Assembly: GCF_011305415.1 (NCBI RefSeq)
Contig: NZ_JAANOQ010000005.1
Span: forward strand, 1 to 64,000
DNA from: Flavobacterium bernardetii
GTDB taxonomy: Bacteria; Bacteroidota; Bacteroidia; Flavobacteriales; Flavobacteriaceae
DNA length: 64,000 nt
Direction of reading: 5' to 3'
Shown here: positions 51,669 to 61,255 of the stretch, piece by piece
Layout of the letters: each line of letters begins with the position of its first letter
Numbering within the stretch: position 1 is the stretch's first letter
Notes under the pieces: model-generated
Told to the model about the DNA's origin: nothing
Database searches by the model: none
Seen by the model: the letters and a program-made list of their open reading frames with translations, nothing else
Translations under genes and position numbers: made by a program

Positions 51669-53678
51669 TTATTTATAGTTTCTAGCTGCAATTTTGATAA
51701 ACTCATATTTCAATTCTTCTTTATGAAGTACTGATTTACTTGCATCGCTTCCATTATATTCCCAAGCTGCAACATAAGCAAAGTTTTCATCGTCACGAAG
51801 TGTTTCTCCTTCAGCGTCTTGATATTCTTCACGGAAATGTCCACCACAAGATTCTTTACGTAATAAAGCATCTTTTGCCATTAATTGACCCAATTCGATA
51901 AAGTCAGCTACACGAAGTGCTTTTTCTAATTCTTGGTTAAATTCGTTAGCTGCACCAGGAACTTTTACATCAGCATAAAAATCTTCTCTTAATTGTCCGA
52001 TTTCTTCAATTGCTTCAGTTAATCCTTTTTCGTTACGACCCATTCCAACTTTATTCCACATAATTAAACCTAATTTTTTGTGGAAATGGTCAACAGATTT
52101 TGTTCCGTTATTATTGATTAATTGCTCAATAGATTGACGAACTGCATTTTCTGCATCCACAAATTCTGGTGTATCCGTAGAAATTTTACCTGTTCTAATT
52201 TCGTCTGCTAAATAGTTAGAAACTGTATAAGGTAATACGAAATAACCATCAGCTAAACCTTGCATTAAAGCAGAAGCTCCTAAACGGTTAGCTCCGTGGT
52301 CTGAGAAGTTTGCTTCACCAGCTACGAAACATCCAGGAATAGATGACATTAAGTTATAATCAACCCAAACACCACCCATTGTATAGTGAACCGCTGGATA
52401 AATTTTCATTGGTGTTTCGTATGGATTTTCGTCTGTAATTTTTTCATACATCGTGAAAAGATTACCATATTTAGATTCAACCCATTTTTTACCTAATTCT
52501 TGTACTTTCGCATCTGAAGGATTAGGATCTCCTTGAATTAAAGCTGCTTGTTTACCTTTAGTAATAATTTCAGCAGCGAAATCTAAATAAACACCTTCAT
52601 TAGTATCGTTAGCTTCAATTCCGTGTCCTTCGTCGCAACGCTCTTTTGCTGCACGAGAAGCCACATCACGAGGTACTAAGTTACCAAATGCAGGATATCT
52701 TCTTTCTAAGTAATAATCTCTATCTTCTTCAGCAATTTGTGTTGGTTTTAATTTACCAGCTCTAATTGCTTCCGCATCTTCTTTTTTAGCAGGAACCCAA
52801 ATACGACCAGAATTACGTAATGATTCTGACATTAACGTTAATTTTGATTGATTTGTTCCGTGAACAGGAATACAAGTTGGGTGAATTTGTACATAACAAG
52901 GATTTGCGAAATGTGCTCCTTTTTTATGAATTTTCCAAGAAGCTGTAACGTTACTTCCCATTGCATTTGTTGATAAGAAATATACATTTCCATAACCTCC
53001 AGTAGCAATAATTACTGCGTGAGCTGAATGACGCTCTAATTCTCCAGTAATTAAATTACGAGCAATAATTCCACGTGCTTTTCCGTCTACTTTAACAATG
53101 TCAAGCATTTCATGACGGTTATACATTTTTACATTTCCTAAACCAATTTGTCTAGACAATGCAGAGTATGCTCCTAATAATAATTGTTGTCCAGTTTGTC
53201 CGGCAGCATAAAAAGTACGTTGTACTTGCGTTCCACCAAACGAACGGTTATCTAATAATCCACCATAATCTCTAGCGAAAGGAACACCTTGCGCTACACA
53301 TTGGTCGATAATATTTGAAGATACTTCTGCTAAACGATGAACGTTTGCTTCACGCGCACGGTAATCACCACCTTTAATAGTATCATAAAATAATCTGTAC
53401 GTACTATCACCATCATTTTGATAGTTTTTTGCAGCGTTTATACCACCTTGAGCCGCAATTGAGTGTGCTCTACGTGGAGAATCTTGAAAACAAAATGCTT
53501 TTACGTTGTAACCCATTTCTCCAAGAGAAGCAGCTGCCGAAGCACCAGCTAAACCTGTTCCTACTACAATTACATCGATTTTTGGTCTATTATTCGGAGC
53601 AACTAATTTAAGATTGTTCTTATGGTTGGTCCATTTTTCTGAAATATGACCTTGAGGAATTTTAGAATCTAATGCCAT
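51669..53678 (-). CDS. sdhA: Succinate dehydrogenase flavoprotein subunit
   Basis: The 669-residue protein has the FAD-binding dinucleotide fold [21 protein letters not shown] (~35-55), the covalent FAD site region [31 protein letters not shown], the active-site Arg region [16 protein letters not shown] and the [19 protein letters not shown] motif. It oxidises succinate to fumarate. Length fits the Bacteroidetes type B enzyme. It lies 6 bases after sdhC. Confidence 0.97.
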   Translation of the reverse strand: MALDSKIPQGHISEKWTNHKNNLKLVAPNNRPKIDVIVVGTGLAGASAAASLGEMGYNVKAFCFQDSPRRAHSIAAQGGINAAKNYQNDGDSTYRLFYDTIKGGDYRAREANVHRLAEVSSNIIDQCVAQGVPFARDYGGLLDNRSFGGTQVQRTFYAAGQTGQQLLLGAYSALSRQIGLGNVKMYNRHEMLDIVKVDGKARGIIARNLITGELERHSAHAVIIATGGYGNVYFLSTNAMGSNVTASWKIHKKGAHFANPCYVQIHPTCIPVHGTNQSKLTLMSESLRNSGRIWVPAKKEDAEAIRAGKLKPTQIAEEDRDYYLERRYPAFGNLVPRDVASRAAKERCDEGHGIEANDTNEGVYLDFAAEIITKGKQAALIQGDPNPSDAKVQELGKKWVESKYGNLFTMYEKITDENPYETPMKIYPAVHYTMGGVWVDYNLMSSIPGCFVAGEANFSDHGANRLGASALMQGLADGYFVLPYTVSNYLADEIRTGKISTDTPEFVDAENAVRQSIEQLINNNGTKSVDHFHKKLGLIMWNKVGMGRNEKGLTEAIEEIGQLREDFYADVKVPGAANEFNQELEKALRVADFIELGQLMAKDALLRKESCGGHFREEYQDAEGETLRDDENFAYVAAWEYNGSDASKSVLHKEELKYEFIKIAARNYK

Positions 53679-53684
53679 ATGTTT

Positions 53685-54557
53685 TTATTTTGAAAAAAAG
53701 TGAATGTAAATTGGAATGATTGCAAAAAGTATTGCAACTATAACTGAAAATGCTTTTCCGAAAACTTTAATTGCTGGTGTAAATTTACCATTAACTCCTA
53801 ACGATTGAAACGCACTTTGAAAACCATGCCATAAATGGAATCCTAAAACTGCCATAGAAAGAACATAAAACAAAGTGAAAAACAATCCTTCGTTTGGAAT
53901 GGCATTAAACAACTTTCCTTTACTTTTGAAAAAAGCATAGGTTATTTTGTGTAAGTCTTTATAACCTTCACCCATTTTTACGTTAGCTTGTTTATTGTAA
54001 AAGTCAGAACGATTTCTAATTTCCATACCTTGCTGAGCTAAAGCAATTGAATCCGCAGGGAAAAATTGAGCATTTTGAGTACCTACAACTAAATTCATTT
54101 TTTGACCCATGTTATCTATCTGGATAGTTTGTAACGGGAAGTTTTTAGCGAAATGCATTTTTGCCCAAAAATTAACCATGTGAGTAGCGATAAAAATTAA
54201 AACTACTGTACCTAAAACAGCCATGTTTCTTGAAGAAAAACTACTGTTTTTAGAAGGATTATTCATTGCATAAGCTACAGGACGCGCTTTTTTGTTTTGA
54301 ATTGCTAAATAAATTCCATCAATTGCATGGAAAATAATAGAGATGTACGTTAAATAAGAAAGTAATTTTACTGCTGGATTAGTTGTCATAAACAAAGCAT
54401 ACTTATTAAATTGAAGAGCGGCTTCATAATTATTTCCCGCTAACAATTGTAAGTTTCCTAATAAATGCCCAACTAAAAACAAACATAAGAACAATCCAGT
54501 AAGTGCCATCCAATATTTTTTTGCAATAGATGACTTTAAAAATGCTGATTTTGCCAT
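53685..54557 (-). CDS. sdhC: Succinate dehydrogenase cytochrome b subunit
   Basis: With the start at 54557 (MAKSAFLKSSIAKKYWMALT) the protein is 290 residues with five membrane helices, the single-subunit cytochrome b558-type anchor of Bacteroidetes. His residues suited as heme ligands lie in VGHLLGN (~30), IIFHAIDG and FHLWHGFQ. The insert between helices 3 and 4 (about residues 135-205) is long compared with the B. subtilis protein. The ATG at 54599 would extend upstream into the promoter and is rejected. Confidence 0.9.
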   Translation of the reverse strand: MAKSAFLKSSIAKKYWMALTGLFLCLFLVGHLLGNLQLLAGNNYEAALQFNKYALFMTTNPAVKLLSYLTYISIIFHAIDGIYLAIQNKKARPVAYAMNNPSKNSSFSSRNMAVLGTVVLIFIATHMVNFWAKMHFAKNFPLQTIQIDNMGQKMNLVVGTQNAQFFPADSIALAQQGMEIRNRSDFYNKQANVKMGEGYKDLHKITYAFFKSKGKLFNAIPNEGLFFTLFYVLSMAVLGFHLWHGFQSAFQSLGVNGKFTPAIKVFGKAFSVIVAILFAIIPIYIHFFSK

Positions 54558-54596
54558 AATTATAGTTAAAGTTAATTTGAGTTTGAATAATGTAAG

Positions 54597-54627
54597 CAAA
54601 AATAAAGGTTATAAGTAAGACTTACAA
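54597..54627 (-). promoter_or_regulatory. Promoter of sdhCAB with internal palindrome
   Basis: On the minus strand TTG (54627-54625), a 20-base spacer and TATTTTTG (54604-54597) match the consensus. The spacer is a 25-base palindrome (54606-54630; arms AGGTTATAAGT and ACTTACAACCT, one mismatch, 3-base centre), which could be an operator or, as RNA followed by T-rich sequence, the terminator of the upstream lipoprotein gene. Confidence 0.65.
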
Positions 54628-54695
54628 CCTTTGAAAGATAATTTATAATGATTTTAAATGAGTTTAACTTTTGTTGAATATCAATGCGTTAGATG

Positions 54696-55574
54696 TTAAT
54701 TTAAAATGGTAAAACTAGGAATTAATCCTCTCAAGCCCATATCTACCACATTTTCACCTGCAGCTGGTTCGTATTTTCCGTCTATATTGACTTCTTGCCA
54801 TTCAAAACTATTGTTAATTGATAGTGATAATTGTACTTCTATATTTTTAGTTTCATTACCTGTAACCACAAAATTATTGGCAAATTTTCCAGTCACCAAA
54901 CAAGAACCTGCAGGAATTGGGGAAGTAGAAGAAATTGGGTTTGGAACAGTTGTTACACCTGTCGATTGACCAGAAGTAGAATATCCAACAGATGGAATAA
55001 CGAAAGCCCAATAACCCTGTAATTTATCGTCATTTACAACAAATGGATTGCCTGCAACATTGTGCGTAGTGATATAATTATTATAACCAACAAAACTTGC
55101 TAAAGTACCAACATAGTTTACGCCACTAGCTAAAACATTGACGTTGTAATTTTGATACGATAACGAAACTCGAACATATTCATAACTTCCATGAGGTACA
55201 TTTTTTAAAGGTATAGATAAAAAAGCTTCACCTTCTCCCACAATTTTGGCTTGACTAAAATCAATAGCATTAGCACCTCCTAAAGCTGTGGAAGGTCCAG
55301 TATATAAAATAGCGCCTTGTCCAACTTGAGTTAATGCATTAGGTGTAAATTCTAAATAATGTGCGCTAATACTATTAAAAATTGGCGATTGTGCTGCATT
55401 CCCAGCTGGAATCGTTGAAGGTTGTCCGGTACCGTTTAATCTCACTTGAGTGGGATCAAACTTAAATTTGATAATTAATTGTGGGTCTTCTGCAATAACT
55501 TGGTCGTCATCTTTATCACTACATGAAAAACTTATGACTGATAACACTAGTAATGTTAAAATTTTTATCTTCAT
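54696..55574 (-). CDS. Lipoprotein of unknown function
   Basis: I do not recognise this 292-residue protein. It has a lipoprotein signal (VISFSCSDKDDD, Cys18) followed by an acidic linker, then a beta-rich domain with FKFDPTQVRLNGTG (about 33-46), IFNSISAHYLEFTP and SYEYVRVSLSYQNYNVNV. That arrangement loosely recalls the MbnP-like/copper-associated families but the resemblance is weak. The start overlaps the end of the upstream beta-propeller gene by four bases (ATGA), so the two are coupled. Confidence 0.7.
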   Translation of the reverse strand: MKIKILTLLVLSVISFSCSDKDDDQVIAEDPQLIIKFKFDPTQVRLNGTGQPSTIPAGNAAQSPIFNSISAHYLEFTPNALTQVGQGAILYTGPSTALGGANAIDFSQAKIVGEGEAFLSIPLKNVPHGSYEYVRVSLSYQNYNVNVLASGVNYVGTLASFVGYNNYITTHNVAGNPFVVNDDKLQGYWAFVIPSVGYSTSGQSTGVTTVPNPISSTSPIPAGSCLVTGKFANNFVVTGNETKNIEVQLSLSINNSFEWQEVNIDGKYEPAAGENVVDMGLRGLIPSFTILN

Positions 55575-58180
55575 TTTCTTTCTTTTATGATTAAGGTTTG
55601 AGCTTCTTTTTTACCATTTGACTCTAATTCAACTGTATATTTTCCAATAGGTAAATAATACTTTTTATTATCGGCTTGACTAATTTTTATCTTGGTATCT
55701 TTCTTTTCAATTGCCGTTTTTGTTTTTTCATCGATGCTTAAATCATAATCTATTTTTAGCATTCCATTTTCGGCTTTAGCATGACGATTTAAAACTACAA
55801 TTCCATCATTATTTTTTATGGTAATTGCACTATTTGAATTGTCTTTTAAATAATACCAAATTTCAACATTTGGATTATTTTCTGTTCCCCAAGTAAACGA
55901 CTTATTTCCCCAGTTTTTAGAAAAATAAATGTCTTCTATTTTAAATAACGCAATTCCTTTAGTATTTATTGCTTCGTTAATTTGTTGAATATTAGATATA
56001 TTAACTTTATACAAAGAACGTCCATGAGTCGCAACAATTAAATCTTTTACTCTTGGTTGAATGACTAAATCGTGAACGGCAACATTTGGAATTTCGTTTG
56101 AAAAATCTTGCCAGGATGTTCCTTTATCAATAGAAATAAACAAACCAGTATCGGTTCCTAAATATAAAATGTTTTCGTTTTCTGAATCTTCCAAAATTAC
56201 ATTCGCAGCATTTTGATTGAAATTCTCTGTCAATAATTTCCAATTCGCACCTAAATCTTCCGAAACATAAGCGTAAGTTGTGAAATTATCATTTCGATAT
56301 CCGTTTAGCGTAATGTAAATTCTTTCTTTTTTAAAGTTCGAAAATCGCACACGAGAAACCCATAAACCTTGAGGTAAACTATTAGAAATTTTGGTCCAAT
56401 TTGAACCGCTATCTTTTGTTACATGAATGTTTCCATCATCGGTTCCAACCACAAGTTGTCCGAATTTAAACTTACTTTCCGCAATAGAAGTTATGGTTCC
56501 AAAAGGCACATTTCCTTCTACTTTTCCGTTTGTTAAATCGGTTGAAATTTTTTCCCAATCTTTTCCTTGATTCATAGAACGAAACACGTATTGTCCGCCA
56601 AAATAAACAATGTCCTGATTGTGTGACGATAACAAAATAGGTGTTTGCCAATTGAATCTGTATGGTTCCTCTTTTTTGTCAGCTTTTGGTGTAATGTAAT
56701 CACTTTTACCTGATTTTCTATCAATTTTAATATAACTTCCAAATTGAGATCCTGTATAAACTAAGTCATTTGTTCTGGTATCAATTTGAACCTGCATGCC
56801 ATCGCCACCACTTAAAAATTCGTATGGATATTTTCCATCTTGAAGCCAATCTACATTATGAACATAGTTATTCGGTCCGGCCCAAACTCCATTATCTTGC
56901 AAGCCTCCATACACTTCATAATCCTCTTTATTATCCACATTTACCGTGTAAAATTGCCCAACTGCTTGATTGTTGCATTTTATCCAATGTTTTCCGTTAT
57001 CATAAGTGATATTTACGCCACCATCGTTTCCATTTATGACATGATTTGGATTTTTCGGATTCACCCAACACACGTGATGATCTGAATGCACATTATCTTT
57101 GCTTAATGATTCAAAAGATTTTCCACCATCATTTGAAAAAATTATTGGAACTGCCGAAATGTATAATCTGTTTTCATTTGATTCATCAACAGTTATGTCG
57201 GCAAAATAATAGCCGTATGAATAAAAAGCATCATTTATAAATTGATTATGTGTTTTTCTCCAGTTTTTTCCACCATCGGTAGTTTTATAAATTTCTGCAC
57301 CAATTACTTCGGTATCAAACAAATTCGTATTGGCATCTGTTGATTTTTCTTTTTTTGAATTTGGACGTAAATTCTGATTGTCCACTATTGCGTAGGCAAC
57401 ATTTTCGTTAAACGATGTTACACCGATTCTTCCAATTCCAATATTTGTTGGAAAACCAGAATTCGAATCAATTTTTGTCCAAGTTGTTCCGGCATCTTCA
57501 CTTTTATATATTCCAGAACCGATTCCGTTTCCTTTGAAATTATATGCTTTTCTTTCACGCTCCCAAGCGGCGGCAAACATAATTTTAGGATTATTTGGTG
57601 CGAAACTAATATCTATAATCCCTGTTTCATCGTTGATGAATAAGGTTTTTGTCCAAGTTTTTCCGCCATTTGTAGTTTTAAAAACACCGCGTTCTTCATT
57701 TTTCGAATACAGATGACCTAAAACACCTACGACAATTTCGTTATTATCATTCGGGTTGACCCAAATTTTAGAAATATGATGACTATCTGGTAAACCAATA
57801 TTTGTCCATGTTTTTCCTTTATCAGTTGATTTCAAAACACCAATTCCAGCATAAGACGAACGAGAAGAATTCACTTCACCAGTTCCAACCAAAATTAAAC
57901 CCGATTTCCAATCGACCGCTACACAACCTATATTTTGCGTTGGTGCGTTATCCATAACCGATTCAAAACTAGTTCCGTTATTATTTGTGTGCCACAATCC
58001 GCCAGTTGCATAAGCGGCATAAAATTCTGTTGGGTTGTTTGTGTTAACCGCCAAATCTACCACACGACCACTCATAATTGTGGGTCCGATATTTTGAAAT
58101 TTTACTGCTTGAAAATCGTTTTGTTGTGCAAATCCAAAAAGACAGGATAAGAATAAAACTGAGAATGCTATTTTTTTCAT
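55571..58180 (-). CDS. Secreted beta-propeller (BNR/sortilin-like) protein
   Basis: With the start at 58180 the protein is 869 residues with a signal peptide (MKKIAFSVLFLSCLFGFAQ). It has many BNR/sortilin-type blades, each with a GKTW or SDDGG/TDGGKNW-like Asp-box (STDKGKTW; TTNGGKTW; SEDAGTTW; TTDGGKNW; SNDGGKSF; SMNQGKDW; TKDSGSNW; SIDKGTSW), followed by a C-terminal ~90-residue domain without a T9SS sorting signal. It is probably periplasmic. The ligand is unknown; related proteins are annotated as glycosyl hydrolases without proof. It starts 1 base after the ChaN-like stop codon, so the two are coupled. Confidence 0.83.
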   Translation of the reverse strand: MKKIAFSVLFLSCLFGFAQQNDFQAVKFQNIGPTIMSGRVVDLAVNTNNPTEFYAAYATGGLWHTNNNGTSFESVMDNAPTQNIGCVAVDWKSGLILVGTGEVNSSRSSYAGIGVLKSTDKGKTWTNIGLPDSHHISKIWVNPNDNNEIVVGVLGHLYSKNEERGVFKTTNGGKTWTKTLFINDETGIIDISFAPNNPKIMFAAAWERERKAYNFKGNGIGSGIYKSEDAGTTWTKIDSNSGFPTNIGIGRIGVTSFNENVAYAIVDNQNLRPNSKKEKSTDANTNLFDTEVIGAEIYKTTDGGKNWRKTHNQFINDAFYSYGYYFADITVDESNENRLYISAVPIIFSNDGGKSFESLSKDNVHSDHHVCWVNPKNPNHVINGNDGGVNITYDNGKHWIKCNNQAVGQFYTVNVDNKEDYEVYGGLQDNGVWAGPNNYVHNVDWLQDGKYPYEFLSGGDGMQVQIDTRTNDLVYTGSQFGSYIKIDRKSGKSDYITPKADKKEEPYRFNWQTPILLSSHNQDIVYFGGQYVFRSMNQGKDWEKISTDLTNGKVEGNVPFGTITSIAESKFKFGQLVVGTDDGNIHVTKDSGSNWTKISNSLPQGLWVSRVRFSNFKKERIYITLNGYRNDNFTTYAYVSEDLGANWKLLTENFNQNAANVILEDSENENILYLGTDTGLFISIDKGTSWQDFSNEIPNVAVHDLVIQPRVKDLIVATHGRSLYKVNISNIQQINEAINTKGIALFKIEDIYFSKNWGNKSFTWGTENNPNVEIWYYLKDNSNSAITIKNNDGIVVLNRHAKAENGMLKIDYDLSIDEKTKTAIEKKDTKIKISQADNKKYYLPIGKYTVELESNGKKEAQTLIIKERK

Positions 58181-58181
58181 A

Positions 58182-59033
58182 TTAATGTGTTTTTGTGACA
58201 TCTTTATCTACCACAATTATTATATCGGCTTTATTTTGATTTTCTTTTTCAAAACGTAGAATATCATCTTGTTCCACTGTTGCAATCGTGACAATTTTTA
58301 CTTTTGGAACATATTTTTTCAAATACCAATTTATACCTTCAAAATTATCTGAATGATACGTACCGTTATAATGTATAAATGTAGTTTCGGGTTTTAAATT
58401 TTTGCAAATAAAGTAAGCCATTGTTGCATCTTTAGCGGCTTGTGCTTTTGGTAAATTTTCATTTGAATGTCCGTCACCCATATCTAACATCGCTTTATAC
58501 CCTGGTAATTCAGCATCGTAAGCAATTGGAAGTGGCGCAATCCACGATTTTTGTTCTGTTGACAAAGAATCTAATGCTACAAAACTTTTCTTGTATACTA
58601 AACTGGCAAATTTTCTTGGAATATTGGTAGCGATAAAATTAAATTTTTTCTCTTTTGCGAATTCTACTAAAGGTTTATAATCGGTACGATAATTTTTCCA
58701 TAAACGCGCCGTAGTATCTAACTGTTTTTGATTGATTTTTCCAGATAAATAATCGTTTAATTCGTCTTGATTATCCGCTTCAAACATTTCGGCACCTAAA
58801 ACCAAATTCTTTTTTTGAGCTAAATCTTTGGTTAGTTCTAATTGCAACCAATGAATGATAGAATTGTCATGCATTTCGCCAAATAAAACCACATCACTTT
58901 TGTTGGTTAGGGATAGCATTTTGTTGTAACTTATTTCTTGACCCACTCTATCGTATATTTTATAAGGTGCTTTTTCTTGAGCGTTTAGAACCCCACAAAA
59001 AAAAGTCGTAACTATTAAAACTATTTTTTTCAT
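58182..59033 (-). CDS. ChaN-family (heme-binding uptake/Tiki-like) protein
   Basis: The 283-residue protein has a signal peptide (MKKIVLIVTTFFCGVLNAQ), then FGEMHDN (51-57) and AEMFEADNQ (81-89), the two Glu/His motifs of the ChaN/Tiki (EreA-like) superfamily, and a conserved FIHYNGTYHSDNFEGINWYL near the C-terminus. ChaN of Campylobacter binds heme pairs; the catalytic-type motifs also fit Tiki-like metalloproteases, so the activity is open. It heads an operon with the beta-propeller and lipoprotein genes, and is divergent from a Crp-type regulator 102 bases away. Confidence 0.85.
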   Translation of the reverse strand: MKKIVLIVTTFFCGVLNAQEKAPYKIYDRVGQEISYNKMLSLTNKSDVVLFGEMHDNSIIHWLQLELTKDLAQKKNLVLGAEMFEADNQDELNDYLSGKINQKQLDTTARLWKNYRTDYKPLVEFAKEKKFNFIATNIPRKFASLVYKKSFVALDSLSTEQKSWIAPLPIAYDAELPGYKAMLDMGDGHSNENLPKAQAAKDATMAYFICKNLKPETTFIHYNGTYHSDNFEGINWYLKKYVPKVKIVTIATVEQDDILRFEKENQNKADIIIVVDKDVTKTH

Positions 59034-59062
59034 AACTGATAAAAATTAAAACTGATTTTCTT

Positions 59063-59070
59063 CAAAATTA
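59063..59070 (-). promoter_or_regulatory. Probable -7 box of the ChaN operon
   Basis: TAATTTTG on the minus strand, 30 bases before the ATG at 59033. Confidence 0.45.
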
Positions 59071-59106
59071 AAAGAATAATTGGATACCTATTCATTTGAA
59101 AGTTAT

Positions 59107-59114
59107 TATTTTTG
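59107..59114 (+). promoter_or_regulatory. Probable -7 box of the Crp-family gene
   Basis: TATTTTTG, 22 bases before the ATG at 59136. A TTG lies 24 bases upstream (59080-59082), slightly long. The divergent ChaN promoter is 36 bases away. Confidence 0.45.
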
Positions 59115-59135
59115 AATTTATAACATCAAAATCAC

Positions 59136-59663
59136 ATGAATAGTACTTTATTTGAAGAATTTAAATCGTTTTTTACACCATTAACTTTAAAGAAAAATGA
59201 GTTTTTAGTGAAAGAAAATGAAGTTTGTAAATACTTTTGTTTCATTGAAGAAGGTATTTTACAACATGCTTTATTGGTAGATGATGAAGAAAAAACCACC
59301 TATTTAGCTTTAAAAAATTCCTTTACTTCTTCGTTAAAAAGTTTTTTATTAGATGTGCCTTCTCGAAAATTTGTAAAATCGATTCATGAATGTAAATTGT
59401 GGGTGATTGATCAAGATTCTTTTCAGAAATTATTACAAGAGAACAAAACCTTTCATGATTTTTATTACACGTTAATCGAAAAACAAATTTGTTTAATTGA
59501 CGATTATCGTATCGATTTATTGACGTTAACTCCAGAAGAACGTTATAAAAAACTACTAAAAAACGAACCAAAGTTATTAAACGAAGTCCCACTACATTAT
59601 TTATCTTCTTTCTTAGGAATTTCGTCTCGACACATGAGTAGAATTCGAAAAAATATAAAATAA
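59136..59663 (+). CDS. Crp/Fnr-family regulator
   Basis: The 175-residue protein has a cyclic-nucleotide-binding-like beta barrel (FLVKENEVCKYFCFIEEGILQHALLV, ~26-50) and a C-terminal HTH (VPLHYLSSFLGISSRHMSRIRK, ~151-172). It is shorter than typical Crp (about 210), which is normal for Bacteroidetes members lacking a long dimerisation helix. The residues that bind cAMP in E. coli Crp are not evident. Its divergent position suggests control of the ChaN operon. Confidence 0.85.
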   Translation: MNSTLFEEFKSFFTPLTLKKNEFLVKENEVCKYFCFIEEGILQHALLVDDEEKTTYLALKNSFTSSLKSFLLDVPSRKFVKSIHECKLWVIDQDSFQKLLQENKTFHDFYYTLIEKQICLIDDYRIDLLTLTPEERYKKLLKNEPKLLNEVPLHYLSSFLGISSRHMSRIRKNIK

Positions 59664-59698
59664 CGCCATTTGGCTACTATTATTTATTTCGTATTACT

Positions 59699-59706
59699 TA
59701 ATTTTG
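59699..59706 (+). promoter_or_regulatory. Probable -7 box of the aminopeptidase P gene
   Basis: TAATTTTG, 22 bases before the ATG at 59729. The TTTG at 59669-59672 is 26 bases upstream, longer than ideal. Confidence 0.4.
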
Positions 59707-59728
59707 ATAAAATTTAAAATTAGTTAAA

Positions 59729-61021
59729 ATGAAATATTTACCAATTAACCGAGAACTTTTTATTAAGAATCGTAAAAACTTTATGGCGAAAATGAAGCCA
59801 AACGGAGTTGCTGTTTTTAATTCGAACGATATTTATCCAGTTTCTGCAGATAGTACTTTGCCATTTGCGCAACATAGAGATATTTTCTTTTTATCTGGTG
59901 TTGACCAAGAAGAAAGTATTTTATTATTATTTCCAGATGCACCTTATGAGCATTTGAAAGAAATTTTGTTTTTAAAAGAAACGAACGAACATATTGCGAT
60001 TTGGGAAGGTGAAAAACTAACTAAAGAAAGAGCTTTTGAAGTTGCCGGAATCAAATCGGTATATTGGTTACAAGATTTCCATAAAGTATTAAAAGAAGTA
60101 ATGATGTATGCCGACACGATGTACATTAACACCAACGAACATTACAGAGCTTCAGTAGAAACAGAAACACGTGAAGACCGTTTTATCAAATGGTGGAAAA
60201 ACGAATATCCTGCGCATAAAGTCGAAAAATCGAATCCTATTTTACAGCGTTTGCGTTCGGTAAAAGACCAAATTGAGTTAGATTTAATTCAGAACGCTTG
60301 TAATATTACAGAAAAAGGAGTGCGAAGATTATTAAACTTCGTAAAACCTGGCGTAACAGAATATGAAATTGAAGCGGAATTAGCGCACGAATTTTTACGC
60401 AATCGTTCAAAAGGATTTGCTTACACACCAATTATTGCATCAGGAAATAATGCGAATGTGTTACATTATATAGAGAACAACCAAGTTTGTCAGGCTGGCG
60501 ATTTAATTTTGTTAGATGTTGGTGCAGAATACGCAAACTATTCTTCAGATTTAACACGTATGATTCCAGTTTCTGGAAAATTTACAGACAGACAAAAAGC
60601 AGTTTATAACGCCGTTTTAAATGTAAAAAACGAAGCGACAAAAATGTTGTTACCAGGAACGTTATGGAAACAATACCACGTAGAAGTTGGTAAAATTATG
60701 ACTTCAGAATTATTAGGTTTAGGTTTAATTACTAAAGCTGATATTCAAAATGAAAATCCGGATTGGCCAGCATATAAAAAATATTTCATGCACGGAACGT
60801 CGCACCATTTAGGTTTAGACACGCACGATTACGGTTTATTACATGAGCCAATGCAAGCGAATATGGTTTTCACTGTGGAACCAGGAATTTATATTCCAGC
60901 AGAAGGTTTTGGTATTCGTTTAGAAGACGATGTGGTGATTCAACCAAAAGGAGAACCTTTCAACTTAATGAAAAACATTCCAATTGAAGCAGATGAAATC
61001 GAATCGATAATGAATAGCTAA
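59729..61021 (+). CDS. Aminopeptidase P-family protein
   Basis: The 430-residue protein has the N-terminal creatinase-like domain (MAKMKPNGVAVFNSND ... RDIFFLSGVDQEESIL) and a pita-bread metallopeptidase domain with the five metal ligands in context: LLDVGAEY and YSSDLTRMI (Asp), HGTSHHLGLDTHD (His), FTVEPGIYIP (Glu) and GIRLEDDVVIQ (Glu). It removes N-terminal residues before proline, in the cytoplasm. Length matches the family. A hairpin terminator follows at 61057. Confidence 0.94.
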   Translation: MKYLPINRELFIKNRKNFMAKMKPNGVAVFNSNDIYPVSADSTLPFAQHRDIFFLSGVDQEESILLLFPDAPYEHLKEILFLKETNEHIAIWEGEKLTKERAFEVAGIKSVYWLQDFHKVLKEVMMYADTMYINTNEHYRASVETETREDRFIKWWKNEYPAHKVEKSNPILQRLRSVKDQIELDLIQNACNITEKGVRRLLNFVKPGVTEYEIEAELAHEFLRNRSKGFAYTPIIASGNNANVLHYIENNQVCQAGDLILLDVGAEYANYSSDLTRMIPVSGKFTDRQKAVYNAVLNVKNEATKMLLPGTLWKQYHVEVGKIMTSELLGLGLITKADIQNENPDWPAYKKYFMHGTSHHLGLDTHDYGLLHEPMQANMVFTVEPGIYIPAEGFGIRLEDDVVIQPKGEPFNLMKNIPIEADEIESIMNS

Positions 61022-61032
61022 ACTTTAAATTT

Positions 61033-61060
61033 GTTTCAAGTTTCAAGTTTAAGGTTAAAC
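61033..61060. repeat. Short heptanucleotide array
   Basis: Four consecutive 7-base units: GTTTCAA, GTTTCAA, GTTTAAG and GTTAAAC. The unit sequence differs from the arrays at 8721 and 62574 but the period is the same. It lies between the aminopeptidase stop and the terminator hairpin; the last unit overlaps the hairpin's left arm. Confidence 0.6.
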
Positions 61061-61088
61061 GGTTTGCGAAAGTGAGCCGTTTTTTTTT
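61057..61088 (+). terminator. Terminator after aminopeptidase P
   Basis: The stem AAACGG / CCGTTT is followed by a T run. Confidence 0.8.
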
Positions 61089-61096
61089 GTTCTTAC

Positions 61097-61163
61097 TTGT
61101 CAAGCTGAACTCGTTTCAGCTTCTTCGCTCATTACGAGATTCTGAAACAAGTTCAGAATGACA
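61097..61163. repeat. 67-bp inverted-repeat element, GTCATCCTGAA family
   Basis: TTGTCAAGCTGAACTCGTTT onward (61097-61124) and its inverted partner (61137-61163, ending GTTCAGAATGACA) flank a short loop. It matches the pairs inside 41549-41687. A further partial copy, beginning TTGTCATGCTGAAAGCATCT, is at 61203-61228. It lies between convergent genes and may end transcription both ways. Confidence 0.7.
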
Positions 61164-61255
61164 GTTATTTTATTGAGATTTTTTTCAATTTTACCTACTA
61201 ACTTGTCATGCTGAAAGCATCTCGGTGAGTATTTTGGAATATATGTTTGTTTTGA

